This document shows, piece after piece, positions 50,616-59,634 of a stretch of DNA of 64,000 bases; the stretch's first letter is position 1; each line of letters begins with the position of its first letter. Under the pieces are notes generated by a model. That model saw only the letters and a list, made by a program, of their open reading frames with translations, did not search any database and had not been told where the DNA came from. Location of the stretch: positions 1 to 64,000 of the forward strand of contig CAMLLB010000019.1 in NCBI GenBank assembly GCA_946480815.1, read 5' to 3'. Position numbers and translations under genes: made by a program. This DNA comes from an uncultured Flavobacteriales bacterium (GTDB lineage Bacteria > Bacteroidota > Bacteroidia > Flavobacteriales > Crocinitomicaceae).

Positions 50616-52030
50616 AAAAAACAAAGATCGTAGCGACCATGGGTCCTGCTACTGCTGATAAACAAGTTTTAAAACAAATGATATTGGATGGTTTGAACGT
50701 ATGCCGTTTGAACTGTTCACACGGATCTCACGAAGACCACAAGAAAAGCATCGACCTGATCCGCGAGATCAACGAAGAAACTGGTTTGAATGTTTCGATC
50801 CTGGCAGATTTGCAGGGCCCAAAAATCCGTACCTATGAAATGGAAAACAATGGCGTCATGATGAAAGAAGGCGCAATTGTGACTATTGTGACGGAAAGAA
50901 TCACCGGAACAGCTGAAAAATTCGGGATCAGTTATTCCCTCATGCCACGTGATGTGCAGCCGGGTGAACGCATCCTGCTGGATGATGGAAAACTACAAAT
51001 GGAAATTGTGGAAACGAACGGTGAGTCGGAAATCAAAGCGAAAGTGATCCACGGTGGAATCCTTTCTTCCAAAAAGGGAGTGAACCTGCCGAATACCAAA
51101 ATTTCCCTGCCGTCTTTGACTGAAAAGGACCGGGAAGATTTGGAATTCGCATTGGCGAATGATGTGGATTGGATCGGATTGTCTTTCGTACGCTCAGCAA
51201 GAGATATTATTGAATTGAAACACATCATTTCCAATCGTCAGGCAAAGGCGCGTGTAGTAGCTAAGATTGAAAAACCTGAAGCGATTGATGATATCGATGA
51301 AATTATCAAAGTAACGGATGCATTGATGGTTGCCCGTGGTGATTTGGGTGTAGAAGTTCCTTATCAGAACGTTCCCTTAATCCAAAAAATGCTGATCCGT
51401 AAAGGCCATCAATTCGCCAAACCGGTGATCGTAGCAACCCAGATGATGGAAAGCATGATTACTAATGTAACTCCAACTCGTGCGGAAGTAAATGATGTGG
51501 CGAATGCTGTGTTGGATGGCGCGGATGCAGTAATGCTTTCCGGCGAAACTTCCGTAGGAAAATTCCCGATCGAAGTAATTCGCACCATGGTGAATATTGT
51601 AGATGAAATGGAGAAATTTGAAGGAATCTATCACAAAGACCAGCTTCCGGATAAATCACAGTCCCGCTTCATTTCGGATTCCATTTGTTTCAACGCTTGC
51701 CGATTGGCTCAACGTGTGGAGGCAGATGCAATTATTACCATGTCGTTTTCCGGGTACACAGCCTATAAAATTGCCTCACAGAGACCAAATGCTCCTATTT
51801 TTGTTTTCACCGGAAACAAAGAAATCATTACGCAATTGAGTTTGGTTTGGGGTGTACGAGCGTTCTATTATGACAAAACGGTGAGTACGGACCATACCAT
51901 TGCCGATATTAAGTATTTACTTACAAAAGAAGGCTTATTGAAACAGGGAGATCTGGTGATTAACATCGCTTCTATTCCAATCGAAGAGAACGGAAAGTCA
52001 AACATGTTGAAATTGAGTTACGTAGAGTAA
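50612..52030 (+). CDS. pyk: Pyruvate kinase
   Basis: Pyruvate kinase makes pyruvate and ATP from phosphoenolpyruvate and ADP, the last step of glycolysis. The 472-residue protein shows TKIVATMGPATADKQ, LNVCRLNCSHGSHEDH, the ADLQGPKIRTYEM metal/phosphate site, AKIEKPEAIDDIDEI with the catalytic Lys, and MVARGDLGVEVP. The C-terminal regulatory domain (about residues 345-472) is present. Its start overlaps the IPExxxVDY gene. Confidence 0.97.
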   Translation: MKKTKIVATMGPATADKQVLKQMILDGLNVCRLNCSHGSHEDHKKSIDLIREINEETGLNVSILADLQGPKIRTYEMENNGVMMKEGAIVTIVTERITGTAEKFGISYSLMPRDVQPGERILLDDGKLQMEIVETNGESEIKAKVIHGGILSSKKGVNLPNTKISLPSLTEKDREDLEFALANDVDWIGLSFVRSARDIIELKHIISNRQAKARVVAKIEKPEAIDDIDEIIKVTDALMVARGDLGVEVPYQNVPLIQKMLIRKGHQFAKPVIVATQMMESMITNVTPTRAEVNDVANAVLDGADAVMLSGETSVGKFPIEVIRTMVNIVDEMEKFEGIYHKDQLPDKSQSRFISDSICFNACRLAQRVEADAIITMSFSGYTAYKIASQRPNAPIFVFTGNKEIITQLSLVWGVRAFYYDKTVSTDHTIADIKYLLTKEGLLKQGDLVINIASIPIEENGKSNMLKLSYVE

Positions 52031-52043
52031 TTATAAATGGTTT

Positions 52044-52087
52044 AATTATGAATTATCAAGGTGTTCGAAACTTGATAATTCATAATT
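52044..52087. terminator. Bidirectional hairpin between convergent genes
   Basis: AATTATGAATTATCAAG and CTTGATAATTCATAATT form a perfect 17-bp stem around a ten-base loop. It lies between the stop of pyk and that of the convergent T9SS gene and can serve both strands. Confidence 0.75.
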
Positions 52088-52098
52088 GATAATTAAGT

Positions 52099-54660
52099 TT
52101 AGTCCAGTTTTCCTGCCAAAGTAAATCCTACCCGCTTTGCAAACTGCTTTCCTCCGCCATCTGCAGCAAATGCTTCAATGACCGCAATGTAGATTCCGAT
52201 CGGTGCTTTTTGATTGTTCGACATTACTCCGTCCCAGGTGAAACTTCCCTGTTGGCCCAATAATTCACTTGAGAACAACGTGTGGATTTCACGTCCCTGG
52301 TTATCGAAGATTTTCAATGTAGCAATCATTCCGACATCAAAATTGTACTGGAATAATAATACATCCTGGAAACCATCATTATCGGGTGAAAAGATGGGTT
52401 CTGTTGTCCCGAATGTAGAAGAAACGCTTCCTGTCAGGTATTGCGAATTGATTCTCCCGGGAGTTCCGAAACCAATGGTTTCTGCAGCGGTATGCCAATT
52501 GGAAGCACTCGAAGAAACTCCTTCCGGGTTGATCCGCTCCAATGTTTTGTTCTCAGTATCATCAATGAGTGACAGGTGCCAATCTTCGTGATAGCTTACT
52601 TTATCAAGTAAGGTTGAATTGTAGATTAGCTGAACCGTAGAAGAATCATTATTCAAAGAAGGAAGAGCCGTTGTGTAAAATCGCCCGGGAACTGCCTCAG
52701 GAAATGTGCTTTTCTGGTAATTGCTATCCGGAGTTAAAACTACATAAGATGCCGGGTCCAGGAAGTAATTCTGTGTTAATTGAACGGTATCTCCATCCAG
52801 GTTTGTAAGGAATAGACCGTTCAGGTTAATAACTCTGGAAGAGCGGTTGTAAATCTCCACAAAATCAGATCCACTTGTTGCGGGATCAAAAAGAATCTCG
52901 TTTATAACCAGATCTCCTGCTTGCGGGATCTCAGCCAGTGCAAAACTCCCGTTTAAAGTTGCTGCATTTAGCCAGCAATCACTTACCGGACCATAAGAAA
53001 AATTGTAATGCTGGCTTAAAACCAGATTCTCGTTGAAAGCAATCGTAGCCTGATCACTGAAAGCAGACAACACGGCAATGGACTGAACAGTTAGGTTTGG
53101 ACTTGAACTGAAAGCGGCGTTTACCAAACTCACAGAATCCATTCCTTCAGAGAAATGTACTTCCAGGTAATTCGGAGCGATCGCAACCAAACTGCTGATA
53201 TGCGGAGTTTGGGTATCCGGAGTAATATCGTACACTGAATTTTGAACACCCGGAGTTCCTCCATTGGTGCTCGCAGAAGCAATCCAATTGGAAGCATCTG
53301 AACACGGATCATTCGGATTGATCAACTCCAAAGTATAACCACCGGCCTTTTTTATCGGGTCCTGGTACCAGGTATCTGAATAGGAGATTTTATCGATAAT
53401 CAGTCCTGAATTGTCTTTTAGGACCACATCATCACTTGAATTATTATAGCTGGGAAAACTGCTTACACCGGTTGATCCCGGAAACTCGGGTGTATTTGCA
53501 GTGGCACAGAGAATTTTATACTGACCCGGATTAATGAACCCGGATAAAATGGTCCCATCACCGCTTTGGTCGCCCAGTTTCCAATTGGAAAGATCGAAGT
53601 ATTTATTACTCTTATTGTAAATCTCAATGAACTCCAATTCCGGCAAACCGATTACCGGTGTGGGGTCTACCATGATCTCAGAAATAATCACATCTCCTTT
53701 AACAGCAGTTTCACCAACCAGGTAGGTAAAATTCCCCGTCAGGTTGCTTGCAGCATTCCCAAATGCATCTTCAATCGTTGAAACGGTAATAGTATAGTTC
53801 TGTCCGTTAGTGAGCGCTGTTCCAAGAATAAGGTGGAGCAAGGAAGCATTAGTACCATCAACAGAAACGTTTGAAACGGCAACAGCCGGATTAAGTGTGT
53901 AATTGGTTGTTTGAAGCAGGTTCGCTCCCCCAACCGGTTCACTAAACAACAGATCGATCTGTGTGCTGGTGATCACAGAAGTATTTACGAGTGTTGGAGC
54001 TTGCGTGTCAACAATTTCATCTCCAACGTATACATCGTCATAGTAAAACTTTGTAGCGTTTGAAGCTGTATAAGTCTGGCTCACTCCAAAATGAGTTCCC
54101 ATAAGAGCAGCGGCATCCGTTCCGGTGTAAGGGCTTCCGAAATTTGTTCCGCCACTTGCATCCACATACAATTTCCAAAGTCCTGTGTTATCCCTTACAA
54201 CTTTTATCCTGGTAGTAAATGAAGCGGCAATTTGTCCGTCGGGTGAAGCACAGATTTGAGTAGATACCCCCGAGACAATTTTAAATAACCTGACGGCGTC
54301 AGTTGAACCCGCTTCCCCAAATTGAAGGTAAAATCCATCCGGATTCGTGCTTAGATCAGCTGAATTGGAAGTGAGATAAACCCGTCCGAAATTACTGGAA
54401 CTGGGTGCAAAGGTTTGCCTTACAAGCAATTCCCATTGCTTATTGTCCAAAGATGCTAAATTGTGTGGAGTTGATAAATAGGAACTTGCAGCAACGGTGT
54501 TACTTAATTGCAATTCCTGACTTGGATTTACGATGTAAGTGGTATTTGTACCATTCCAGGCAGGGTTCACGGTGAAATCTCCGTCGGAAAAATCGTCAGT
54601 GACCTGGTTCCAGGCCAAAAGAGGAGAAAGTAGTGTAAGAACAATGAAAAGTGCCTTCAT
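52099..54660 (-). CDS. T9SS cargo protein with two lamin-tail domains
   Basis: An 853-residue secreted protein with a signal peptide (MKALFIVLTLLSPLLAWNQ). A jelly-roll-like N-terminal region (about 20-215) precedes an Ig-like Big_5/SbsA domain (DTQAPTLVNTSVITSTQIDL), a lamin-tail domain (about 325-455, VIISEIMVDPTPVIGLPELE), a second Ig-like domain, and a second lamin-tail domain (about 600-730, LVINEILFDPATSGSDFVE). The end (FSPDNDGFQDVLLFQYNFD to the C-terminus) is a FlgD-like/sorting module for type IX export. No enzyme motif is seen; it is probably a surface adhesion or structural protein. Confidence 0.82.
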   Translation of the reverse strand: MKALFIVLTLLSPLLAWNQVTDDFSDGDFTVNPAWNGTNTTYIVNPSQELQLSNTVAASSYLSTPHNLASLDNKQWELLVRQTFAPSSSNFGRVYLTSNSADLSTNPDGFYLQFGEAGSTDAVRLFKIVSGVSTQICASPDGQIAASFTTRIKVVRDNTGLWKLYVDASGGTNFGSPYTGTDAAALMGTHFGVSQTYTASNATKFYYDDVYVGDEIVDTQAPTLVNTSVITSTQIDLLFSEPVGGANLLQTTNYTLNPAVAVSNVSVDGTNASLLHLILGTALTNGQNYTITVSTIEDAFGNAASNLTGNFTYLVGETAVKGDVIISEIMVDPTPVIGLPELEFIEIYNKSNKYFDLSNWKLGDQSGDGTILSGFINPGQYKILCATANTPEFPGSTGVSSFPSYNNSSDDVVLKDNSGLIIDKISYSDTWYQDPIKKAGGYTLELINPNDPCSDASNWIASASTNGGTPGVQNSVYDITPDTQTPHISSLVAIAPNYLEVHFSEGMDSVSLVNAAFSSSPNLTVQSIAVLSAFSDQATIAFNENLVLSQHYNFSYGPVSDCWLNAATLNGSFALAEIPQAGDLVINEILFDPATSGSDFVEIYNRSSRVINLNGLFLTNLDGDTVQLTQNYFLDPASYVVLTPDSNYQKSTFPEAVPGRFYTTALPSLNNDSSTVQLIYNSTLLDKVSYHEDWHLSLIDDTENKTLERINPEGVSSSASNWHTAAETIGFGTPGRINSQYLTGSVSSTFGTTEPIFSPDNDGFQDVLLFQYNFDVGMIATLKIFDNQGREIHTLFSSELLGQQGSFTWDGVMSNNQKAPIGIYIAVIEAFAADGGGKQFAKRVGFTLAGKLD

Positions 54661-54661
54661 A

Positions 54662-54704
54662 TCAATTAAGTCGGACTAAATATACAAAAGTCCGGCTTCA
54701 ATTA
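54662..54704 (-). promoter_or_regulatory. Imperfect inverted repeat over the promoter region of the lamin-tail gene
   Basis: TCAATTAAGTCGGACT (54662-54677) and AGTCCGGCTTCAATTA (54689-54704) are complementary at 12 of 16 positions. Between them, on the minus strand, lies TATATTTA, a near -7 box. This could be an operator for a dimeric regulator. Confidence 0.4.
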
Positions 54705-54750
54705 ACTAATTGACATGGATTTGAGAAGAAATTTCCAAATGTACCAAAAT

Positions 54751-54778
54751 AGGAACTTAGCTATATAGCTAAATTCCT
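54751..54778 (-). terminator. Terminator-like palindrome after the DEAD-box helicase gene
   Basis: AGGAACTTAGCTAT / ATAGCTAAATTCCT form a 28-base palindrome with one mismatched pair. It lies 20 bases past the helicase stop on the minus strand and is followed on that strand by TATTTTGG. Confidence 0.55.
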
Positions 54779-54798
54779 AATTAGCTAATTAGCGATAT

Positions 54799-55920
54799 TC
54801 AATTCAGTTTTCGCTCCGGTATCTGCTGATTGATTAGCTTTTGGATCGCTTTCAAATAGTTCTTTTCCTCGCTTGAACACATAGTGTAAGCAACGCCACT
54901 TAATCCTGCGCGACCTGTTCTACCGATCCGGTGCACATAAGTTTCAGCTACTTCCGGAATCTCGAAGTTGATCACATATTCCAATTGATCGATATCAATA
55001 CCTCGTGAAGCAATATCGGTTGCGACCAAAAAACTAACCGTCCTGTTCTTAAAGCCTGCCAACGCGCGTTCACGTGCATTTTGAGATTTATCACCATGAA
55101 TGGCCTCTGCTTTATGACCGGATTTCGTGAGTTCTCTTGCTACGCGGTCTGCGCCATGTTTTGTACGGGTAAAAACGATTGCGTGTGAAATATTTTCACT
55201 TTTGATCAATTGTTTCAGGAAAGCGCGTTTGTCTGCTTTTTCTACATAATAAACAAACTGTTCCACTATCTCAGCGGTTGAAGAAACCGGAGTTACGCGC
55301 ACATTCACCGGGTCAAATAAAATGGTTCCTGCAAGTTCCATAATCGTTGGAGAAATGGTTGCAGAGAAGAAAATGTTCTGTTTGTTCTTCGGCAAGCGCG
55401 GAAGGATTTTTTTGATATCATGAATGAATCCCATATCCAGCATTCGGTCCGCTTCATCCAATACAAAATGGGTGATTTTGGATAAGTGAACATGCCCCTG
55501 GTTCATTAAATCCAATAAGCGTCCCGGGGTTGCTACCAAGACATCTACTCCGGCGTTCAGTTGGTTTACTTGTTTATTCTGATTAACACCACCGAAGATC
55601 ACCATTGTACGCAGCTTGGAATGTTTTCCATAAGCTTTGAAACTATCACAGATCTGGTTTGCAAGTTCTCTTGTTGGCGCAAGAACCAAACAACGGATCG
55701 GTCTTTTTCCTTTGACTGGACCATCCGGTTCCAAATGTTGTAAAATAGGCAATGCAAAAGCGGCCGTTTTTCCGGTTCCTGTTTGAGCGCAGCCAAATAA
55801 GTCTTTTCCTTCTAATAAACTTGGGATCGATTGTTCCTGGATAGGTGTAGGGGTAGTGTAGTCTAATTCTTTTAGTGCATCCAATAAATGTGGATACAAA
55901 TTTAATTCATCAAATTGCAT
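54799..55920 (-). CDS. DEAD-box RNA helicase (RhlE-like)
   Basis: A 373-residue ATP-dependent RNA helicase that remodels RNA in ribosome assembly or mRNA decay. Both RecA domains are complete: the Q motif TPTPIQEQSIPSLLEG, motif I AQTGTGKTAAF, Ia APTRELANQI, II VLDEADRMLDMGF, III FSATISP, then VATDIASRGIDID and YVHRIGRTGRAG. The start at 55920 (MQFDELNLYPHLL) is chosen; the frame runs 33 codons further without homology and across the leader. There is almost no C-terminal extension, so it is a minimal helicase. A -7 element at 56009-56016 gives an 89-base leader. Confidence 0.93.
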   Translation of the reverse strand: MQFDELNLYPHLLDALKELDYTTPTPIQEQSIPSLLEGKDLFGCAQTGTGKTAAFALPILQHLEPDGPVKGKRPIRCLVLAPTRELANQICDSFKAYGKHSKLRTMVIFGGVNQNKQVNQLNAGVDVLVATPGRLLDLMNQGHVHLSKITHFVLDEADRMLDMGFIHDIKKILPRLPKNKQNIFFSATISPTIMELAGTILFDPVNVRVTPVSSTAEIVEQFVYYVEKADKRAFLKQLIKSENISHAIVFTRTKHGADRVARELTKSGHKAEAIHGDKSQNARERALAGFKNRTVSFLVATDIASRGIDIDQLEYVINFEIPEVAETYVHRIGRTGRAGLSGVAYTMCSSEEKNYLKAIQKLINQQIPERKLN

Positions 55921-56008
55921 GAAATGTTTTGTAAAATGCTCCGAAATGACTGTCACATGTGGTGAACTTTTCCTCACTTCAAATCGGTGGAAAATGGTTT
56001 TTCCGGTA

Positions 56009-56016
56009 CAAAAGTA
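56009..56016 (-). promoter_or_regulatory. -7 element TACTTTTG before the DEAD-box helicase gene
   Basis: On the minus strand TACTTTTG matches TAnnTTTG exactly, about 90 bases before the chosen ATG. Long leaders are common for cold-inducible helicases, but no known leader element was recognised. Confidence 0.5.
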
Positions 56017-56045
56017 CAATAATCAATTGACAATGGAGAATGTAT

Positions 56046-56089
56046 AATTGAAAAGGTGGCTGAGCGGAGTCGAAGCCCCCTTTTCAATT
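56046..56089. repeat. Interspersed hairpin repeat, family 1, copy d
   Basis: AATTGAAAAGG and CCTTTTCAATT form an 11-bp outer stem around GGTGGCTGAGCGGAGTCGAA and following bases, identical over 23 bases to part of copy b. Unlike copies a-c it lies between divergent genes. Flanking CAATGGAGAA and TTCTCCATT extend the inverted structure. Confidence 0.75.
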
Positions 56090-56138
56090 TCTTTAACTTT
56101 TCACTTCTCCATTTTCAATTTTCAATTGAACTATACGT

Positions 56139-56146
56139 TATTTTTG
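56139..56146 (+). promoter_or_regulatory. -7 element TATTTTTG before asd
   Basis: Exact TAnnTTTG match, 17 bases before the asd ATG at 56164. Confidence 0.5.
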
Positions 56147-56163
56147 TGTAAAATTTTTTAGTT

Positions 56164-57177
56164 ATGAGAGTAGCAGTTGTTGGAGCAACGGGAATGGTTG
56201 GAAACGTCATGATGGAAGTGTTGAAAGAACGTTCGTTTCCTATTACGGAATTAATTCCTGTAGCTTCTGAGAAATCGGTTGGTAAGTTGATCGAATTCGG
56301 AGGATTGGAATTTCCGGTTGTGGATTTAGCGACAGCTGTTACTATGAAACCGGATGTGGCTATTTTCTCTGCGGGTGGAGAAACTTCTTTAGAGTGGGCA
56401 CCAAAGTTCGAAGCTGTTGGAACAACAGTGATCGATAACAGTTCGGCATGGAGAATGCACCCGGACAAGAAATTGATCGTTCCTGAAATTAACGGGGATA
56501 TTTTAACTGCAGCAGACAAAATTATCGCCAATCCGAATTGCAGTACAATCCAGTTATTGATGGCACTCGCACCGTTGCATAAGGCTTACGGAGTAAAACG
56601 CGTAGTTGTCTCTACGTATCAATCCATTACCGGTACCGGGGTAAAAGCGGTTCAGCAGCTGGAAAACGAACGTGCAGGAATTTCGGGTGAAATGGCTTAC
56701 AACTACCCGATCGATAAAAACTGTATCCCGCATTGTGACTCATTCCTCGATAATGGATATACCAAAGAAGAAATGAAATTGACCAATGAGACAAAGAAAA
56801 TATTGGACCCTGCAATTTCTGTAACTGCAACAGCAGTGCGTGTTCCTGTTGTAGGTGGACACTCGGAAGCTGTGAATGTGGAATTCGAGAAAGAATTTGA
56901 TTTGGCAGATGTTCGAAAATTATTGCACGAAACTCCTGGAATTACTTTGAAAGATGATCCAACGACAAATACCTATCCGATGCCTCGTTTTGCCGAAGCA
57001 AAAGATGATGTATTCGTAGGAAGAATCCGAAGAGATGAGAGCCAGGAGAAAACATTGAATATGTGGGTGGTAGCTGACAATTTAAGAAAAGGTGCTGCTA
57101 CCAATGCAATCCAGATTGCCGAGTTACTGATCAAGAAAGGAATCTTGGTTCCGATGACAGCGGGAACACACAATTAA
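56164..57177 (+). CDS. asd: Aspartate-semialdehyde dehydrogenase
   Basis: Asd reduces aspartyl phosphate to aspartate semialdehyde with NADPH, feeding lysine/diaminopimelate, threonine and methionine synthesis, and thereby cell-wall growth. The 337-residue protein has MRVAVVGATGMVGNVMMEVL for NADP binding, DNSSAWRMHPD, the catalytic Cys in IIANPNCSTIQLLM, and VPVVGGHSEAVNVEF with the catalytic His. Length and motifs are normal. It has its own promoter box and is 25 bases ahead of a DUF6089 gene. Confidence 0.97.
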   Translation: MRVAVVGATGMVGNVMMEVLKERSFPITELIPVASEKSVGKLIEFGGLEFPVVDLATAVTMKPDVAIFSAGGETSLEWAPKFEAVGTTVIDNSSAWRMHPDKKLIVPEINGDILTAADKIIANPNCSTIQLLMALAPLHKAYGVKRVVVSTYQSITGTGVKAVQQLENERAGISGEMAYNYPIDKNCIPHCDSFLDNGYTKEEMKLTNETKKILDPAISVTATAVRVPVVGGHSEAVNVEFEKEFDLADVRKLLHETPGITLKDDPTTNTYPMPRFAEAKDDVFVGRIRRDESQEKTLNMWVVADNLRKGAATNAIQIAELLIKKGILVPMTAGTHN

Positions 57178-57202
57178 TCGTATTCCAGTTCGTTATACCG
57201 AT

Positions 57203-58033
57203 ATGCAGAACAGAATTCTGATCTTATTGCTTTGTATTTTTGCTTCACATTCCTGGGGCCAGAAGGCGCATAGACACAATGGTTTGTCGCGCTCTGAATT
57301 GGGCTTCATGGTAGGCGGAAGCTATTACATCGGCGATTTGAACCAGGCGCATTTCAGGCATACCAACCTGGCAGGACAATTACTCTATCGCTATAACATC
57401 AATGCACGCTTGGCTTATCGTTTGAATTTCACTTATGGGAAAATTGAAGGATATGACAAGGAACAAAGCAATGAGTTTTACAAGAACAGGAACCTTTCTT
57501 TCCAATCAGACTTATTTGAGTTCGGCTCCGGAATTGAAGTTACTTATTTCCCATTCGAGATCGGGAATAGAAGGTATAAAGGAACGGCTTACCTATTGGC
57601 TGAATTATCCCTGACACGTATTAATCCAATGACTGATTTCAACGGAACCATGGTTGAATTGCAACCTTTGGGAACGGAAGGTCAGGGAACAGAATTGGCG
57701 GACAGAGGAAAATACTCGCGGATTCAAATGGGAGTTCCTATCGCTGTTGGTGCCCGCATCTCCCTTTCTCAGAATATCGGGTTGAATTTTGAATATGGAA
57801 TTCGTTTTATGTTCACGGATTATTTGGATGACGTTGGCGGATATCGTTACGCTGATCCGGTGCTTTTAGCCGCTCAAAACGGACCAACGGCAGCGGCATT
57901 AAGCAACAGAAGTTTGGACGGAAACCGCTTCGGTCAAAGAGGAAATCGTGCTTCCAGAGATTGGTATACCTTTTTTGGGATCGGTTTAATGATCCGTATG
58001 GGCGGAAAAGGAAGTTGCCCTTCCGATTTTTAA
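57203..58033 (+). CDS. DUF6089-like outer-membrane beta-barrel protein
   Basis: A 276-residue protein with a signal peptide (MQNRILILLLCIFASHSWGQ) and the DUF6089 opening SELGFMVGGSYYIGDLNQ. Strands with alternating aromatic residues run through the protein (LAYRLNFTYGKIEGYD, GTAYLLAELSLT, IGLNFEYGIRFMFTDYLDDVG, WYTFFGIGLMIRMGGKGSCPSDF). In several Bacteroidota a DUF6089 gene lies near bamA/uppS genes and is linked to envelope assembly; here it follows asd instead. The specific function is unknown. Confidence 0.82.
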   Translation: MQNRILILLLCIFASHSWGQKAHRHNGLSRSELGFMVGGSYYIGDLNQAHFRHTNLAGQLLYRYNINARLAYRLNFTYGKIEGYDKEQSNEFYKNRNLSFQSDLFEFGSGIEVTYFPFEIGNRRYKGTAYLLAELSLTRINPMTDFNGTMVELQPLGTEGQGTELADRGKYSRIQMGVPIAVGARISLSQNIGLNFEYGIRFMFTDYLDDVGGYRYADPVLLAAQNGPTAAALSNRSLDGNRFGQRGNRASRDWYTFFGIGLMIRMGGKGSCPSDF

Positions 58034-58412
58034 TCGAGACAAAATCCCATTTTATATAGTATTTATTATTCGTAATGATTGTTATGCTGAAAGACCTAAT
58101 TCAGCTGAGTAATTCTCCAATTACCGCTTTTCTAATCTCAATTAGAAACAACAATATTAGCTAAACTCCAAGATGACTTGACGAAGAAAAGGACTTCCGT
58201 TTCGGAATTCGATTCAGGAAAGTGCTTGTCATTTGGGATCCTGATCCCTTCTTTCCGTGAAACGAACCGAAAGGGAAGTCTGCTCGACCGGGTAATTGGA
58301 AAAAAGCATTTTTGCTTACTTTTTTTGCCTCGGAAAAAAGTAAGAAGAAAAAATAGTTTGCTAGGTGCTGAGAATTTATCCTTTTACTACTATTGCAGAT
58401 TAGCAGTAATTA
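58034..58412. other. Gene-free convergent spacer with a stem-loop
   Basis: About 380 bases between convergent genes hold no convincing gene. Most visible is CTTACTTTTTT..AAAAAAGTAAG (58315-58344), an 11-bp perfect stem with an eight-base loop, plausible as a bidirectional terminator. Shorter stems such as GGGATC-CT-GATCCC lie upstream. The base composition is mixed and looks like degenerate repeat DNA. Confidence 0.55.
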
Positions 58413-58994
58413 TCAATGAGGATAATACGGAGAAATCATCAAATACACCACCACTCCGCTTGCAGCTACATAAAACCACAACGGCCAGGTAATCTTCGTC
58501 CACTTGCGGTGCTTGTCGTATTTTCCTTCCCAGGCATATAAATAAGAGAAAAGAACCATCGGGATAACCGCTACACTTAGAATAATGTGTGTGATCAGGA
58601 TAAAGAAATAAGCAATTTTACCGGCAGAAGATAAGGTTGTGAGCTCATAAGTATCCAATTCACCGTTTCCGTTTAAATCACCGTATTTAGTTGGATCCGA
58701 AGTCATGTGATAAGCAATATAGAGCAGTAAGAACAAAACCGAAAGTCCCATACAAATTTTGATAATTCCTTCGTGGAGACTGATCTTTCTTTGTTTGATG
58801 GCAATTAGTGCCACAACCAAAAGAATAGCCGTCAGACCGTTGATACATGCATAGATGGACGGCAGAAAATGCCAGTTATATCCCTCGATCTTCACTTTAA
58901 ACAAAGCTGCAACAACAAGTGGAATAACAATAGAAAGAACGATAATTAGTTTGCGAAGACCAGGTTTAGTGGTTTGTGTTGATTCCATATTCAA
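58413..58994 (-). CDS. DUF420 membrane protein of the cytochrome-oxidase cluster, with EF-hand-like loop
   Basis: A 193-residue protein with five predicted helices, in the usual place of DUF420 (CtaM/YozB-like) proteins at the end of the oxidase operon; a relative in Gram-positives is needed for oxidase maturation. Family His residues sit in EGYNWHFLPSIYACING, LYIAYHM and FFILITHIILSV. Between helices, residues 106-117 read DLNGNGELDTYE, which fits an EF-hand calcium loop well (D1, N3, N5, G6, D9, E12). The start overlaps the SCO gene by 29 bases. The activity of the loop is not known. Confidence 0.83.
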   Translation of the reverse strand: MNMESTQTTKPGLRKLIIVLSIVIPLVVAALFKVKIEGYNWHFLPSIYACINGLTAILLVVALIAIKQRKISLHEGIIKICMGLSVLFLLLYIAYHMTSDPTKYGDLNGNGELDTYELTTLSSAGKIAYFFILITHIILSVAVIPMVLFSYLYAWEGKYDKHRKWTKITWPLWFYVAASGVVVYLMISPYYPH

Positions 58995-59634
58995 TGTCTA
59001 ATAATTTGCGTAAATCTTTGTTCAATTGGTCTACATCCTGAGTTTGTGTACCTCTGTAAACTCCTCTAACATATCCTTCCCTGTCGACCAGGACCAATCC
59101 GTCACTATGCGCAAAACCACCGGCAGCCATCGGATCTTTATCCGCATGTACCATAAAGTGCATCACACCCAAACGATGTGTTCTTGCCTCATCACCGGTA
59201 AAAAAATACCAGTTTTTTGCCTGGATTCCGTTGTTTTTAATGTAAGCCCTTAAAACGTGAGGCCGGTCTGTTTTGGGGTCAATACTGAACGACATGAATT
59301 GGACTTCAGAAGCAAGGTCTTTGGTGAGAATATTCAGCCGTTTCATTTGAGAGATCATCGGTGGACAGATACTCGGACAGCTTGTAAAGAAAAAATTAGC
59401 AATCCAGACTTTTCCTTTCATCGATTCCGAGGTAACCACAACGGAGTCCTGGTTCAAATAAGAGAAAGCTGGAATTTTGGGATAAACAGTATCAGCCGAT
59501 TGAACGCCGTCTGTTTCTGAAAAAACAATGTCGTAGTTCCCGAAATAGGGAAGTGCTTTCGGTTTCTTTTCCGGTTCTGTTTTACAAGCTGTAACCAGGA
59601 TCAGAATCAGCGCGACATGCATGATCAGTTTCAT
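58966..59634 (-). CDS. SCO1/SenC-family copper protein (lipoprotein)
   Basis: SCO proteins deliver copper to, or reduce, the CuA site of cytochrome oxidase. The 222-residue protein has a lipobox LVTAC (Cys17) and a thioredoxin-like fold with the copper-binding Cys86-x3-Cys90 in FFTSCPSICPPM, plus a His in GGFAHSDG near the family position. It should be anchored on the periplasmic side of the inner membrane. It overlaps both neighbours (four bases with the upstream SCO-like gene), so the whole operon is tightly packed. Confidence 0.9.
   Translation of the reverse strand: MKLIMHVALILILVTACKTEPEKKPKALPYFGNYDIVFSETDGVQSADTVYPKIPAFSYLNQDSVVVTSESMKGKVWIANFFFTSCPSICPPMISQMKRLNILTKDLASEVQFMSFSIDPKTDRPHVLRAYIKNNGIQAKNWYFFTGDEARTHRLGVMHFMVHADKDPMAAGGFAHSDGLVLVDREGYVRGVYRGTQTQDVDQLNKDLRKLLDIEYGINTNH

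Noticed and set aside
58178..58492. Plus-strand frame of 104 codons in the spacer after the DUF6089 gene
   Set aside because: It runs across hairpin DNA and overlaps the 3' end of the DUF420 gene on the other strand. Its composition is Lys/Arg/Phe-rich with no domain, and it has no promoter box.
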